This document shows positions 43,880 to 52,303 of a DNA stretch of 64,000 nucleotides, one piece after another. The DNA is from CAIMZW01 sp037135095 (GTDB lineage Bacteria; Actinomycetota; Actinomycetes; Nanopelagicales; Nanopelagicaceae). Made by a program: the position numbers and the translations under genes. Every line of letters begins with the position of its first letter. Positions within the stretch are counted from its first letter, which is position 1. Below the pieces are notes generated by a model that did no database searches, was not told where the DNA came from, and saw only the letters and a list, made by a program, of their open reading frames with translations. The stretch lies in NCBI GenBank assembly GCA_037135095.1, contig JBAXKZ010000005.1, positions 6,655-70,654 of the forward strand, written 5' to 3'.

Positions 43880-45376
43880 ATGCGCTACATAGGTTCGCTA
43901 GATCAGGGCACGACCAGCACACGTTTCATTGTTTTTGATGAGGTTGGCGCCATCGTCAGCCAACATCAATTAGAGCACCGTCAGATCTTGCCCCGGGCCG
44001 GTTGGGTCGAACATGATGCCAGCGAAATTTGGCACGCCACCCAAGAAGTAATTCGGGTTGCCCTAGAACGAGCCAACATTTCAGGCGCCGATTTGGCAGC
44101 GGTTGGCATTACTAATCAGCGCGAAACTACTCTGGCTTGGGATCGCGAGAGCGGTATGCCGCTGCACAATGCCATTGTTTGGCAGGACACCAGGACGCAA
44201 GCTTTTCTGACCGATCTATCTCCGGAACTCCAAAGTGTGATCCGGTATAAAACTGGATTGACCATCGCCCCGTACTTTTCAGGGAGCAAGATCAATTGGT
44301 TGCTCAATAATTGTCCCGAAGTTGAACAAGCGGTGAATTCTGGGCGCGCATTGGTCGGCACAATAGATAGTTGGCTCGCTTGGAAATTGACTGGCGGTCA
44401 CAATGGCGGACTTCACATCACCGATGTCACCAACGCCAGTCGAACGCTCTTGATGGATTTGGCGACGCTGCAGTGGGATCAAGAACTTTTAGACATTTTT
44501 GGGATTCCGAATTCAATTCTGCCTGCGATAAAAAGCTCCTCTGAAATCTATGGCTATACCGATGCCGCCGGTCCATTTGGTGCCGAGGTCGCGCTGGCTG
44601 GCATATTGGGCGATCAACAATCGGCGATGGTCGGACAACTTTGTTTGGAGCCAGGCGATTCCAAGACCACCTATGGAACCGGAAATTTCACCCTACAAAA
44701 TACTGGCCAGCAGATTGTTCGCTCCAGCCACGGGCTACTGACCACGGTTTGCTACAAATTCGGGGATCAACCAGCACGTTATGCGATCGAAGGCTCGGTC
44801 GCGGTAACCGGATCGGCAATTCAATGGTTGCGAGATCAGCTTGGGATTATTTCCCATGCCTCTGAAGTGGAAGCGCTCGCCGAATCGGTCAGCGATAACG
44901 GCGGGGTCTATTTCGTCCCAGCTTTCTCGGGGTTATTTGCGCCGCATTGGCGAAGCGATGCTCGAGGTGCAATTGTGGGATTGACCCGAGCGGCGACCAA
45001 GGCTCACCTCGCCCGAGCCGCACTGGAAGCGATCTGTTACCAAACTCGAGATGTTCTAGATGCTATGGCCCAAGAGACTGGCCTTCAGCTCACCCAAATG
45101 CGGGTAGATGGCGGGATCACCGCCAACTCCTTATGTATGCAATTGCAAGCGAACATCATGGGAATCGACATTATCCGTCCGGTAATAAGCGAAACCACGG
45201 CGCTAGGCGCCGCCTATGCCGCTGGCCTGGCCGTAGGTTATTGGTCGGGCACTGATGAACTGCGCGGACAGTGGCAGGTCGCAAAGCGTTGGCAGGCCGA
45301 ACCGGCCCATCCACTGCGCGATGTTGGCTACCAGAATTGGCAAAAAGCGCTGACTCGAACCTTAGATTGGGCGTAA
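43880..45376 (+). CDS. glpK: Glycerol kinase
   Basis: 498 residues. Phosphorylates glycerol with ATP. SLDQGTTSTRFIVFD is the N-terminal ATP-binding loop, GITNQRETTLAWDRESG and IVWQDTRT bind glycerol, and the block TTYGTGNFTLQNTG and MRVDGGITANSL belong to the FGGY kinase signatures. Divergent from glpD, forming a glycerol use unit. No glpF was seen. Confidence 0.96.
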   Translation: MRYIGSLDQGTTSTRFIVFDEVGAIVSQHQLEHRQILPRAGWVEHDASEIWHATQEVIRVALERANISGADLAAVGITNQRETTLAWDRESGMPLHNAIVWQDTRTQAFLTDLSPELQSVIRYKTGLTIAPYFSGSKINWLLNNCPEVEQAVNSGRALVGTIDSWLAWKLTGGHNGGLHITDVTNASRTLLMDLATLQWDQELLDIFGIPNSILPAIKSSSEIYGYTDAAGPFGAEVALAGILGDQQSAMVGQLCLEPGDSKTTYGTGNFTLQNTGQQIVRSSHGLLTTVCYKFGDQPARYAIEGSVAVTGSAIQWLRDQLGIISHASEVEALAESVSDNGGVYFVPAFSGLFAPHWRSDARGAIVGLTRAATKAHLARAALEAICYQTRDVLDAMAQETGLQLTQMRVDGGITANSLCMQLQANIMGIDIIRPVISETTALGAAYAAGLAVGYWSGTDELRGQWQVAKRWQAEPAHPLRDVGYQNWQKALTRTLDWA

Positions 45377-45422
45377 CCGCCACTTTCTCTATCCCCTGAA
45401 ATCACCTTAGAATCCCATCAGC

Positions 45423-45439
45423 GCTCGGAGCTGCCGAGC
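45423..45439 (+). other. Hairpin in the leader of the coiled-coil protein gene
   Basis: GCTCGG (45423-45428) pairs with CCGAGC (45434-45439) around AGCTG. A TAGAAT -10 box lies shortly upstream (45411-45416), so the hairpin would be at the very 5' end of the transcript, where it could protect the RNA. Confidence 0.4.
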
Positions 45440-45468
45440 TAGCTTGGCTTCACGGTTGGGATGGAAAA

Positions 45469-46359
45469 ATGGGTGAGAAGAGCTTTCTCTCTTGGGTTGG
45501 TTTTAAAGGCGAAGATGCAAATGCCGCCGCCCCGACCGAAAATGCCTTGGAACGAATTCGCAACCTCGAGGCGCAATTAGCCGATTTACGGTCCCGGCGC
45601 GATATCACCAGCTTGACCAAGGAAGAGTTCGAAATCTTGGCAACGGAAACCGCCATGACCATAATCAAATCCGCCCAGGCCCGCGAAGCAAAGGCAGCGA
45701 CACTGGCACAAAAAGTTTTAGGCGATAGTACAAAGAGCGCTGCCGATAACTTAGCTGCAGCTGAAACTAAAGCTCGCCAGATTTTGGCTGGCGCCGAAGC
45801 ACGAGGCCGAAAATATTTGGATGCCGCCGAAGCCGAAGCTGAGTCTGTCAAGAGCGAAGCCGAACGCGAAGCCGAAGAGCTAATCAGCACCAAAAAGCGC
45901 GAAGCGCTGACCGTAACCGCCGCCGCGAAGCGCGAAGCCGAAAAACTGGTTGCCGAAGCAACCGGGGAGATCGCCGATTACCGCACCTGGCTGAACTCGG
46001 CAATTACCGAAACCGAACGCCTCTATCGAATTCAGACCCAATCCTTGCAAGCGGCCGAGCAGGCGATTACCCAATCGCGCGCTCGCCTTGGTGGCGCCTT
46101 CGATAAATTGACTGCGCTCCAAGCCGATATCGGTGCCAACATTGATTCCACCAACCGTCCACAGGTAAAGAGTTTTGTGCATGCGGCAGAATTATCGGCA
46201 GAAGTAGCGAAAATTGATGAGCAAGTCAGCGTTCCTGAAGTTCCCTTTAAAAAGCCGGTGGCCAAGCGAAGCACCAAACGTTCTTCAACCACCAAGACAA
46301 CTTCTACTCGATCGGCTTCAAGCAAGAGCGCGAAGCGAACCACCGCAAAACGTAAGTGA
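45469..46359 (+). CDS. Coiled-coil protein with a basic Lys/Ser/Thr tail (DivIVA-like in style)
   Basis: 296 residues, mostly alpha-helical with long Ala/Glu/Lys/Arg heptad-like stretches (about 30-220), such as AEAEAESVKSEAEREAEEL. The last 45 residues are strongly basic (KRSTKRSSTTKTTS). It resembles DivIVA/Wag31-like or stalk-type scaffold proteins, but lacks a clear N-terminal DivIVA motif, so I do not name it. It is translationally coupled (GTGA) to the membrane acyltransferase downstream, suggesting a role in envelope assembly. Confidence 0.6.
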   Translation: MGEKSFLSWVGFKGEDANAAAPTENALERIRNLEAQLADLRSRRDITSLTKEEFEILATETAMTIIKSAQAREAKAATLAQKVLGDSTKSAADNLAAAETKARQILAGAEARGRKYLDAAEAEAESVKSEAEREAEELISTKKREALTVTAAAKREAEKLVAEATGEIADYRTWLNSAITETERLYRIQTQSLQAAEQAITQSRARLGGAFDKLTALQADIGANIDSTNRPQVKSFVHAAELSAEVAKIDEQVSVPEVPFKKPVAKRSTKRSSTTKTTSTRSASSKSAKRTTAKRK

Positions 46360-48140
46360 CTCCCGCGGCCACTAAGAGCCGATACATAGCGCCGATCGAT
46401 GGCCTTCGTGCCATCGCCGTTGCTGCGGTAGTTCTCTATCACCTTGGCGTTGCATGGATCCCCGGCGGCTTTCTCGGCGTCGATCTCTTCTTTGTAATCT
46501 CAGGCTATGTAATAACCAGATTAATTTTAGATTCCATCGACAGTTCTAGCGCACTTGATCTAAGACAGTTTTATGCCAGCCGGGCGAAACGGCTATTGCC
46601 CGGACTTCTTTTTTTAATCTTCGGTGCAATTCTTATCAGCGCATTTTGGGCGCAAGAGGCGATGCGCCGGCTGCTTTCCGATATTCCTTATGTCCTGACG
46701 GGCACCAATAACTGGCGATTAGTGGCGGCCCATCAGGACTATTTCCAAACTATTGGGCGACCACCATTGCTTCAACACACTTGGTCGTTGGCGGTCGAAG
46801 CACAGTTCTACCTGGTTTGGCCGCTTATTTTGATTGGAATTCTGCGTTACTTTGGGAAGCGAAATATTGCCAAGGTTGCACTACTGATCGCCGCCTTTTC
46901 CGGAACTGCGCTCTTTCTTTTCTCACTTCGCGTCGACTCCTCTAGCGCCGGAAGAGTAAGTCATATTTATTTCGGAACTGATACGCATAGCCTGGGGCTT
47001 TTCCTTGGTGCTGCGCTTGCTGTTAGCTGGGTGCCGCAAAATTTGAGTTCTGGCATCAGTCAGCGTGCGCAAGATTTCGTAGATGGCATCGGAGTCTTTG
47101 GTCTGTTGGGGTTGCTAAGTACTTTTCTCTTTGTCACCGAATCCAATCCAACTTTGTATAAGTTGGCCTTTCCATTAGCCGGGATATTTGGTTGCGCCAC
47201 AATCACTTCCTTAGTCCACCCCTCATCTCGCTTCGCGCCACTAATGAGTGCACGTTGGCTAATTTGGATTGGTGAGCGATCATATGGAATCTATTTATGG
47301 CACTGGGTAATTTTCCAAGTCACCAGACCTTCTGTTGATCTAGCTGGTTCGGCGCTGGCTTTAAATTGCGCCCGTATCCTGCTAGTTCTAGCGCTGGCCG
47401 ATATATCTATGCGTTGGATTGAAATCCCAATCCGTCGTGGCTTGCTACAAAATTGGTTTCGCGGCATGAAATATCGAACCCAAAAAATAAAAAATCAACA
47501 ACGATTACTTGTGGCCAGCGCAGCCACAACCGTTATCGTTGTCGCAACCGTTGCAAGCGCCATCGGAGTATCACAAGGTGACGTGAGTGCCAAGAAATTA
47601 ACTGCCGCACTTAAAGCACAGAGTGAAGCTTCTCCAACTCCAACATCAACAAATCCTAAATCGGTAGTCATCGAACCAAAAGGACTTTGGGTCACGGGTG
47701 ACTCTGTAATCCTCGGAATTCGAAGCAAGTTAGAATCGCATTCACATATTGCGCTAATTAACGCACGGGTAGGTCGCCAAATTCAGGAATTGACCACCGT
47801 CGTGGCCGCAGATCGAATCCACGTTCCTGGCGCAACTGTAATTTTAGATCTGGGAAATAATAATCATTTAACAACTGAATCGGTGGTTGCCTTATTCGAA
47901 TTACTAAAAGATCAGCCGCGAATCATTTTGGTAGATACTGCGGTTCCGCGGCCATGGCGAGCGGATAACAATCGAATCATCAAAGAGGTTATAAAACGCT
48001 ATCCCCAGACCCAGTTAATTGAGTGGGAGGTAATCTCTGCTGGTCATCCAGAATTTTTTGCCCCCGATGGCGTCCATTTATCGGATGCAGGTAGCGATGT
48101 TTATGTGGCCGCGATCTTAGAAAAATTGGGCCAGAAGTAG
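46356..48140 (+). CDS. OafA/YrhL-type membrane acyltransferase with a C-terminal SGNH domain
   Basis: 594 residues; GTG start overlapping the previous stop. Residues about 8-365 are the acyltransferase-3 membrane domain (YIAPIDGLRAIAVAAVVLYHLG, FFVISGYVITRLI, TWSLAVEAQFYLVWPL; about ten helices). One more helix near 385 leads to an extracellular domain with SGNH motifs: GDSV, LDLGNNNH and PDGVHLSDAG (catalytic Asp-x-x-His). Such proteins O-acetylate cell-wall or surface polysaccharides. Confidence 0.88.
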   Translation: MTPAATKSRYIAPIDGLRAIAVAAVVLYHLGVAWIPGGFLGVDLFFVISGYVITRLILDSIDSSSALDLRQFYASRAKRLLPGLLFLIFGAILISAFWAQEAMRRLLSDIPYVLTGTNNWRLVAAHQDYFQTIGRPPLLQHTWSLAVEAQFYLVWPLILIGILRYFGKRNIAKVALLIAAFSGTALFLFSLRVDSSSAGRVSHIYFGTDTHSLGLFLGAALAVSWVPQNLSSGISQRAQDFVDGIGVFGLLGLLSTFLFVTESNPTLYKLAFPLAGIFGCATITSLVHPSSRFAPLMSARWLIWIGERSYGIYLWHWVIFQVTRPSVDLAGSALALNCARILLVLALADISMRWIEIPIRRGLLQNWFRGMKYRTQKIKNQQRLLVASAATTVIVVATVASAIGVSQGDVSAKKLTAALKAQSEASPTPTSTNPKSVVIEPKGLWVTGDSVILGIRSKLESHSHIALINARVGRQIQELTTVVAADRIHVPGATVILDLGNNNHLTTESVVALFELLKDQPRIILVDTAVPRPWRADNNRIIKEVIKRYPQTQLIEWEVISAGHPEFFAPDGVHLSDAGSDVYVAAILEKLGQK

Positions 48141-48195
48141 TTTCACTCCTGACCCAAATTCAAACCCAACTTCGCTGTTTTAACTAATGAACTGC

Positions 48196-49128
48196 CTATG
48201 CAAATTGACCTGGCAAACCAAATACTTTGCCAGCTACCGTCTGACTATCAGAGAAGACGGTTGAGATTCGGAATGAGCACCAGCCGGTTGAACCGGACTT
48301 GGTGATATCCATGGAAAGTTGAGTAGCTGGAACTGTTGAGATCAATTTCCAGGCGCCACCATTGCTTGCGATCTCTACGTTGTAGTTGGTCAAACCATCA
48401 GTCATTGCTGGAGCCTGCCAGAAAATTGTGGCTCCTTTTGCGGTGTAGTGAGCGACGATCCCAACCGGTGCTTCGTGTGCGCCGCCAGTGGCTACTGCAC
48501 TTTCAGAGGGGGTGGCCTCTGACATGGATGGGGTTGCTGATGCATCTGTTGACATTGAAGCCGAGGCGCTTGTTGAAGGAGTTGGCGATGCGGAAGCATC
48601 AGCCTTTTTGGTTGTTGAAGAGCTGCGCGCGACTACGATTAAGGCCAAAATCACAATGCCTGCGATCACTGCTACGACAACGCGGTTAGAGGAGGTTGAC
48701 TTCTTTGGTGCCGCTGCCGTTGCCACTGGAGTTGGCATTGGTGCCGGAGCGGTTGAGATTACAGTTGTTGCTTTGGCTGGTACTTCTGCAGTTCCAGGAA
48801 CCGGCGGAATAACAAAGCTTTCGATGCCGGCGCTTGCGGCGCGGGACTTGGGTGCTGATTTCCTAGCGGTGGCTTTTTTCGTTGCGGATTTTTTGACGGT
48901 TGCTTTCTTGGCAACGGCCTTCTTCGCAGCGCTCTTTTTTACCACGGACTTTTTAGCCGGAGCCTTTTTAGCCGGAGCCTTTTTGGCTGGAGCCTTTTTA
49001 GCAACGGCCTTCTTTGCAGCCGCCTTCTTTACTGGAGCTTTCTTGGTAGCGGCCTTTTTAACAGTGGCCTTTTTTGCGGGAGCCTTCTTGGCCACCGGCC
49101 TCTTTGCGCTCTTCTTTGCAACTGCCAC
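48196..49128 (-). CDS. Membrane protein with a cytosolic histone H1-like repeat and an extracellular FN3-like domain
   Basis: 310 residues; GTG start with AAGGAG 6-8 nt upstream. Residues 5-93 are a Lys/Ala tail in which KK recurs every five residues (KKAPAKKAPAKK), as in histone H1 and the actinobacterial HU tail. A Pro/Ala linker follows, then one membrane helix at about 149-167 (VVVAVIAGIVILALIVVA), a Ser/Thr linker, and a fibronectin type III-like domain (about 220-308: PVGIVAHYTAKGATIFWQAP). The positive-inside rule puts the Lys tail in the cytosol. No known protein with this order comes to mind. Confidence 0.75.
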   Translation of the reverse strand: MAVAKKSAKRPVAKKAPAKKATVKKAATKKAPVKKAAAKKAVAKKAPAKKAPAKKAPAKKSVVKKSAAKKAVAKKATVKKSATKKATARKSAPKSRAASAGIESFVIPPVPGTAEVPAKATTVISTAPAPMPTPVATAAAPKKSTSSNRVVVAVIAGIVILALIVVARSSSTTKKADASASPTPSTSASASMSTDASATPSMSEATPSESAVATGGAHEAPVGIVAHYTAKGATIFWQAPAMTDGLTNYNVEIASNGGAWKLISTVPATQLSMDITKSGSTGWCSFRISTVFSDSQTVAGKVFGLPGQFA

Positions 49129-49212
49129 TTTTAACTCCTTGAACTCGTCGGTCGTGAAACCAGTCTAACGATGGATGTTGCGGTAAATACTGGGCTTAGG
49201 TTACCTCAGCGG

Positions 49213-49812
49213 TTAGAGCAATTTGGTTAAATCTTCGGTAATTGCCCGAAGTGCTTGGCCCCGATGGCTAATTCGGTCCTTTTCGCCAGCGCCAAATTCC
49301 CCAAGTGTCAGGCCAAAACCTACGGGTTGGAAGATTGGGTCATAGCCAAACCCGGCGGCACCTCGTGGTTCGGAGACAATCACGCCTTTTAATTGACCAG
49401 TTCTTATGACTTCGGTGCCATCGGGTAAGTGAAGCGCCACGGCACACTGAAAATGCGCGCCTCGCTGCGTGATTGGGATCTGTTCAAGCTGCTGCAGGAC
49501 TTTAGCGACATTGGCGCGATCATCTCCGTGCCCTCCAGCCCAGCGTGCCGAATATATCCCCGGGTCACCATTTAACGCATCGATACAAAGCCCACTGTCA
49601 TCGGCTAGCGCTGGCAGATTGGAGAAGGCGCTAACTTCTCGGGCTTTGAGCAAAGCATTCGCCTCAAAGCTATCGCCAGTCTCCTCGACATCAGGCAAAT
49701 TGGGAAAATCGTTTAGCCCTAAGACCTGAACGCCTGACACATGTTCGGCCAGTAGTCGCTCGAACTCCTTAATCTTCCCGGGATTTCGGGTAGCCAAAAC
49801 AACCTGTCTCAC
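49213..49812 (-). CDS. rdgB: XTP/dITP diphosphatase (RdgB/HAM1)
   Basis: 199 residues from a GTG. Removes ITP, dITP and XTP from the nucleotide pool. LATRNPGKIKEFERLL at the N-terminus, ADDSGLCIDAL with the catalytic Asp, GIYSARWAG and GFGYDPIFQP are the family motifs. It lies directly downstream of rph (10 nt), a conserved actinobacterial pair. Confidence 0.95.
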   Translation of the reverse strand: MRQVVLATRNPGKIKEFERLLAEHVSGVQVLGLNDFPNLPDVEETGDSFEANALLKAREVSAFSNLPALADDSGLCIDALNGDPGIYSARWAGGHGDDRANVAKVLQQLEQIPITQRGAHFQCAVALHLPDGTEVIRTGQLKGVIVSEPRGAAGFGYDPIFQPVGFGLTLGEFGAGEKDRISHRGQALRAITEDLTKLL

Positions 49813-49822
49813 CTTTGAAAAC

Positions 49823-50554
49823 TTACTCGGCGAGAGCGGCGTTTTGGAGTGCGGTTAATTGTGCGCAACCTGCGGTTCCGAGATCTAACAATTGGTTTAA
49901 CAAGGTTCGATCGAAAGGCTTGCCCTCAGCGGTTCCTTGCACTTCAACAAAATTTCCATCGCCGGTGCAGACAATATTCATATCGGTTTCAGCGGTGACA
50001 TCTTCTTCGTAGCAGAGATCCAACATCGGTACGCCACCAATAATTCCAACGCTTACCGCCGCAACCGATTGGATCAACGGTTTTCTCGAAGGCAGAATTA
50101 GGCCTTTTCCTTTTGCCCAGTTGATGGCATCTGCCAATGCAACATAGGCACCAGTGATAGCCGCAGTTCGAGTGCCACCATCAGCTTGCAGGACATCGCA
50201 ATCAATAACAATGGTGTTCTCGCCAAGAGCTTGCATATCAACTACCGATCGCAGTGAGCGACCGACCAAGCGCGAGATCTCTTGGGTACGACCACCTAAT
50301 TTTCCTTTAACGCTTTCGCGATCTGAACGAGTATGTGTGGCTCGGGGCAACATGGCATATTCGGAAGTTACCCATCCTTTACCGCTGCCGTGCAACCATC
50401 GCGGCACTCCAGCGGTGAATGAGGCAACGCATAGCACGCGAGTGTTTCCAAATTCAACCAATACTGAGCCTTCAGCGTTATTTAACCAAGAGCGAGTAAA
50501 ACTGATTGGTCGAAGCTGATCCGCGGCTCGTCCATCGATACGTTTCTCTGACAA
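49823..50554 (-). CDS. rph: Ribonuclease PH
   Basis: 243 residues. Phosphate-dependent 3' exonuclease that trims tRNA precursors. GSGKGWVTSEYAMLPRATHTR is represented by GWVTSEYAMLPRAT; RSLRSVVDM, DVLQADGGTRTA and MNIVCTGDGNFVEVQGTAE cover the active site. Full length. It follows murI with a 20-nt gap in the clpS-DUF2017-murI-rph-rdgB run. Confidence 0.96.
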   Translation of the reverse strand: MSEKRIDGRAADQLRPISFTRSWLNNAEGSVLVEFGNTRVLCVASFTAGVPRWLHGSGKGWVTSEYAMLPRATHTRSDRESVKGKLGGRTQEISRLVGRSLRSVVDMQALGENTIVIDCDVLQADGGTRTAAITGAYVALADAINWAKGKGLILPSRKPLIQSVAAVSVGIIGGVPMLDLCYEEDVTAETDMNIVCTGDGNFVEVQGTAEGKPFDRTLLNQLLDLGTAGCAQLTALQNAALAE

Positions 50555-50574
50555 GTTAATTCTCCTCGGTTTCG

Positions 50575-51396
50575 TTAGATCTTTGAATTTACGGTAACAA
50601 CTTCTGGACCCAGAAAACGCCGAGCCAAAGTACTGAAACTTTCAGTGTCGCCCGTGGCCACAAATTTATATTCTGGTTTTTGATTTCCGCGAAGTAAGTT
50701 CTCTTCGACTAAGACTCGATAAAGATCCTTCGCAGTCTCTTCAGCACTCGAAACCAAGGTGACCTCATTGCCCATTACATAAGAGATCACACCGGTAAGT
50801 AATGGGTAATGGGTGCAACCTAAAACCAAGGTATCAACTTTTTCTGCGAGCATTGGAGCTAGATAGGATTTCGCAATTTCAGTGATCGCCGCTCCCGAAG
50901 TTTCCCCACGCTCTACATATTCCACAAATAGCGGGCAGGCGGTGGAAGAAATTTCAAGTTGTGGCGCCGCGGCGAAGGCATCCAGATAAGCACCAGATTC
51001 GATCGTGGCATTAGTGCCGATCACGCCGATCTTTCCCGAGCGAGTAGCTGAAACTGCGCGCCGAACTGCCGGCTGAATAACTTCAATCACTGGCACGGAA
51101 TAACGTTCTCTGGCATCGCGGAGCATTGCCGCGCTGGCAGTATTGCAAGCAATAACTAAAGCTTTTACGCCAGCCGCTACCAACTCATCGAGAATCTCTA
51201 AGGCAAAAGAGCGAACTTCAGCGAGGGATCTGGGGCCATAGGGACCACGAGCAGTGTCACCGACATAGAGGATTGATTCATGGGGCAACTGATCAATAAT
51301 CGCTCGAGCTACCGTTAAGCCTCCGACGCCAGAATCAAAGACCCCAATTGGTGAATCGGGTCCTACTTTTACAGGGCTTTTGGCAGCTGAACTCAC
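50575..51396 (-). CDS. murI: Glutamate racemase
   Basis: 273 residues. Supplies D-glutamate for peptidoglycan. GVFDSGVGGLTV and VIACNTASAA hold the first catalytic pair (Asp and Cys), and LVLGCTHYPLL the second Cys and His. The start is GTG at 51396. A TAGAGT box 6 nt upstream suggests an internal leaderless promoter within the clpS run. Confidence 0.95.
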   Translation of the reverse strand: MSSAAKSPVKVGPDSPIGVFDSGVGGLTVARAIIDQLPHESILYVGDTARGPYGPRSLAEVRSFALEILDELVAAGVKALVIACNTASAAMLRDARERYSVPVIEVIQPAVRRAVSATRSGKIGVIGTNATIESGAYLDAFAAAPQLEISSTACPLFVEYVERGETSGAAITEIAKSYLAPMLAEKVDTLVLGCTHYPLLTGVISYVMGNEVTLVSSAEETAKDLYRVLVEENLLRGNQKPEYKFVATGDTESFSTLARRFLGPEVVTVNSKI

Positions 51397-51402
51397 CCCC
51401 GA

Positions 51403-51408
51403 ACTCTA
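51403..51408 (-). promoter_or_regulatory. -10 box, possible leaderless start of murI
   Basis: On the minus strand TAGAGT is followed by 6 nt (TCGGGG) and the GTG of murI. It lies in the 23-nt gap after the DUF2017 stop codon. A GTG leaderless start is less usual than ATG. Confidence 0.4.
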
Positions 51409-51419
51409 CCCGCTAGCGT

Positions 51420-51980
51420 TTAGTTCGCGGTAAGCAGGCCTAATAGTTGTTCTTGCAACCACCCTAACCAGTAGTAAACGGCGTACATCGGTTTTTGCGA
51501 GTCCTCGTCCGGCAAAAGCTCAAAGGTCTCGAAGCTATTGGCGTCAACTTCTAATCGAACCCCGAGCGCCAACCGAAGATCGTTCAGAGCTTTTAGCCAA
51601 AGTTCAGAATCCAAATTGAGAATCGTTCCGCCATCGGATTTCTTATCCACGATTAAAGTTAGCTCTTCACGAATAACGCGTAAGGTGCGTTGTTTTGCGC
51701 CACGCAATTGTGGTTCGGTGTAGCGACGAAAATCCGATGCTGCTTCTGGATCGGAGTAGGCACTGGGTAACAGGCGCTTCAAAACTGGATCCTCTGGTGT
51801 TTCAATCTCTTTTGGCATTGATAACAATTGAGCCAAAGGATCGGAATTATCAAAGTGATGGAAGAAGTCACCCTCTCCTAGTAGCTCTAATAATTGTTCG
51901 GCTAAATTGATCAAGATCTCGGCTTCGTTCTGAGTTAAAGCGAGTGAATAATTATTTCCGGTGCGAGAAAACTGCGACAT
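51420..51980 (-). CDS. DUF2017 family protein
   Basis: 186 residues, all-helical in character, with acidic patches. The family is conserved in Actinobacteria next to clpS and murI, with no known function. LTQNEAEILINLAEQLLELL at the start and YAVYYWLGWLQEQLLGLL near the end are the most conserved-looking blocks. Its ATG overlaps the clpS stop by 1 nt, so it may act with ClpS. Confidence 0.75.
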   Translation of the reverse strand: MSQFSRTGNNYSLALTQNEAEILINLAEQLLELLGEGDFFHHFDNSDPLAQLLSMPKEIETPEDPVLKRLLPSAYSDPEAASDFRRYTEPQLRGAKQRTLRVIREELTLIVDKKSDGGTILNLDSELWLKALNDLRLALGVRLEVDANSFETFELLPDEDSQKPMYAVYYWLGWLQEQLLGLLTAN

Positions 51981-52267
51981 CAGAGTTGATCATCTCGTTG
52001 CAATGTGGCCCATAGGCCATGTTCATGAAGTTGCTGAACATCGCGTTCCATCTCTTCGCGGGAACCTGAACTGACTACGGCGCGACCTTCGGTGTGCACT
52101 TTCATCATAAGTTCGTGGGCTTTTTCTGTGGAGAAGCCAAAGATTTTAATAAAGACAAAAGTCACATAACTCATCAGGTTTACCGGATCGTCCCAAACAA
52201 TTGTAATCCAAGGTTTGTCAAAGAAGGCTTCAATGCTGACCTCTTCTTTGCTCGCTGTTTTAACCAT
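51980..52267 (-). CDS. clpS: ClpS adaptor of the Clp protease
   Basis: About 95 residues from the ATG at 52267 (a GTG at 52282 would add 5). Delivers N-degron substrates to ClpAP/ClpCP. WITIVWDDPVNLMSYVTFVF contains the DDPVN substrate-pocket motif; HTEGRAVVSSGSREEME is the second half of the core. Neither start has a good Shine-Dalgarno. It is followed by DUF2017 and murI. Confidence 0.93.
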   Translation of the reverse strand: MVKTASKEEVSIEAFFDKPWITIVWDDPVNLMSYVTFVFIKIFGFSTEKAHELMMKVHTEGRAVVSSGSREEMERDVQQLHEHGLWATLQRDDQL

Positions 52268-52303
52268 GGTTGATTTTGGCACAAATTCCCAAGCGAGCCA
52301 CTG

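Noticed and set aside
48488..49168. 226-residue plus-strand frame rich in Ala/Phe
   Set aside because: It is the antisense of the Lys/Ala repeat gene; the AAG-rich repeats have no stops in that frame. The minus strand has the ribosome binding site and the recognisable domains.
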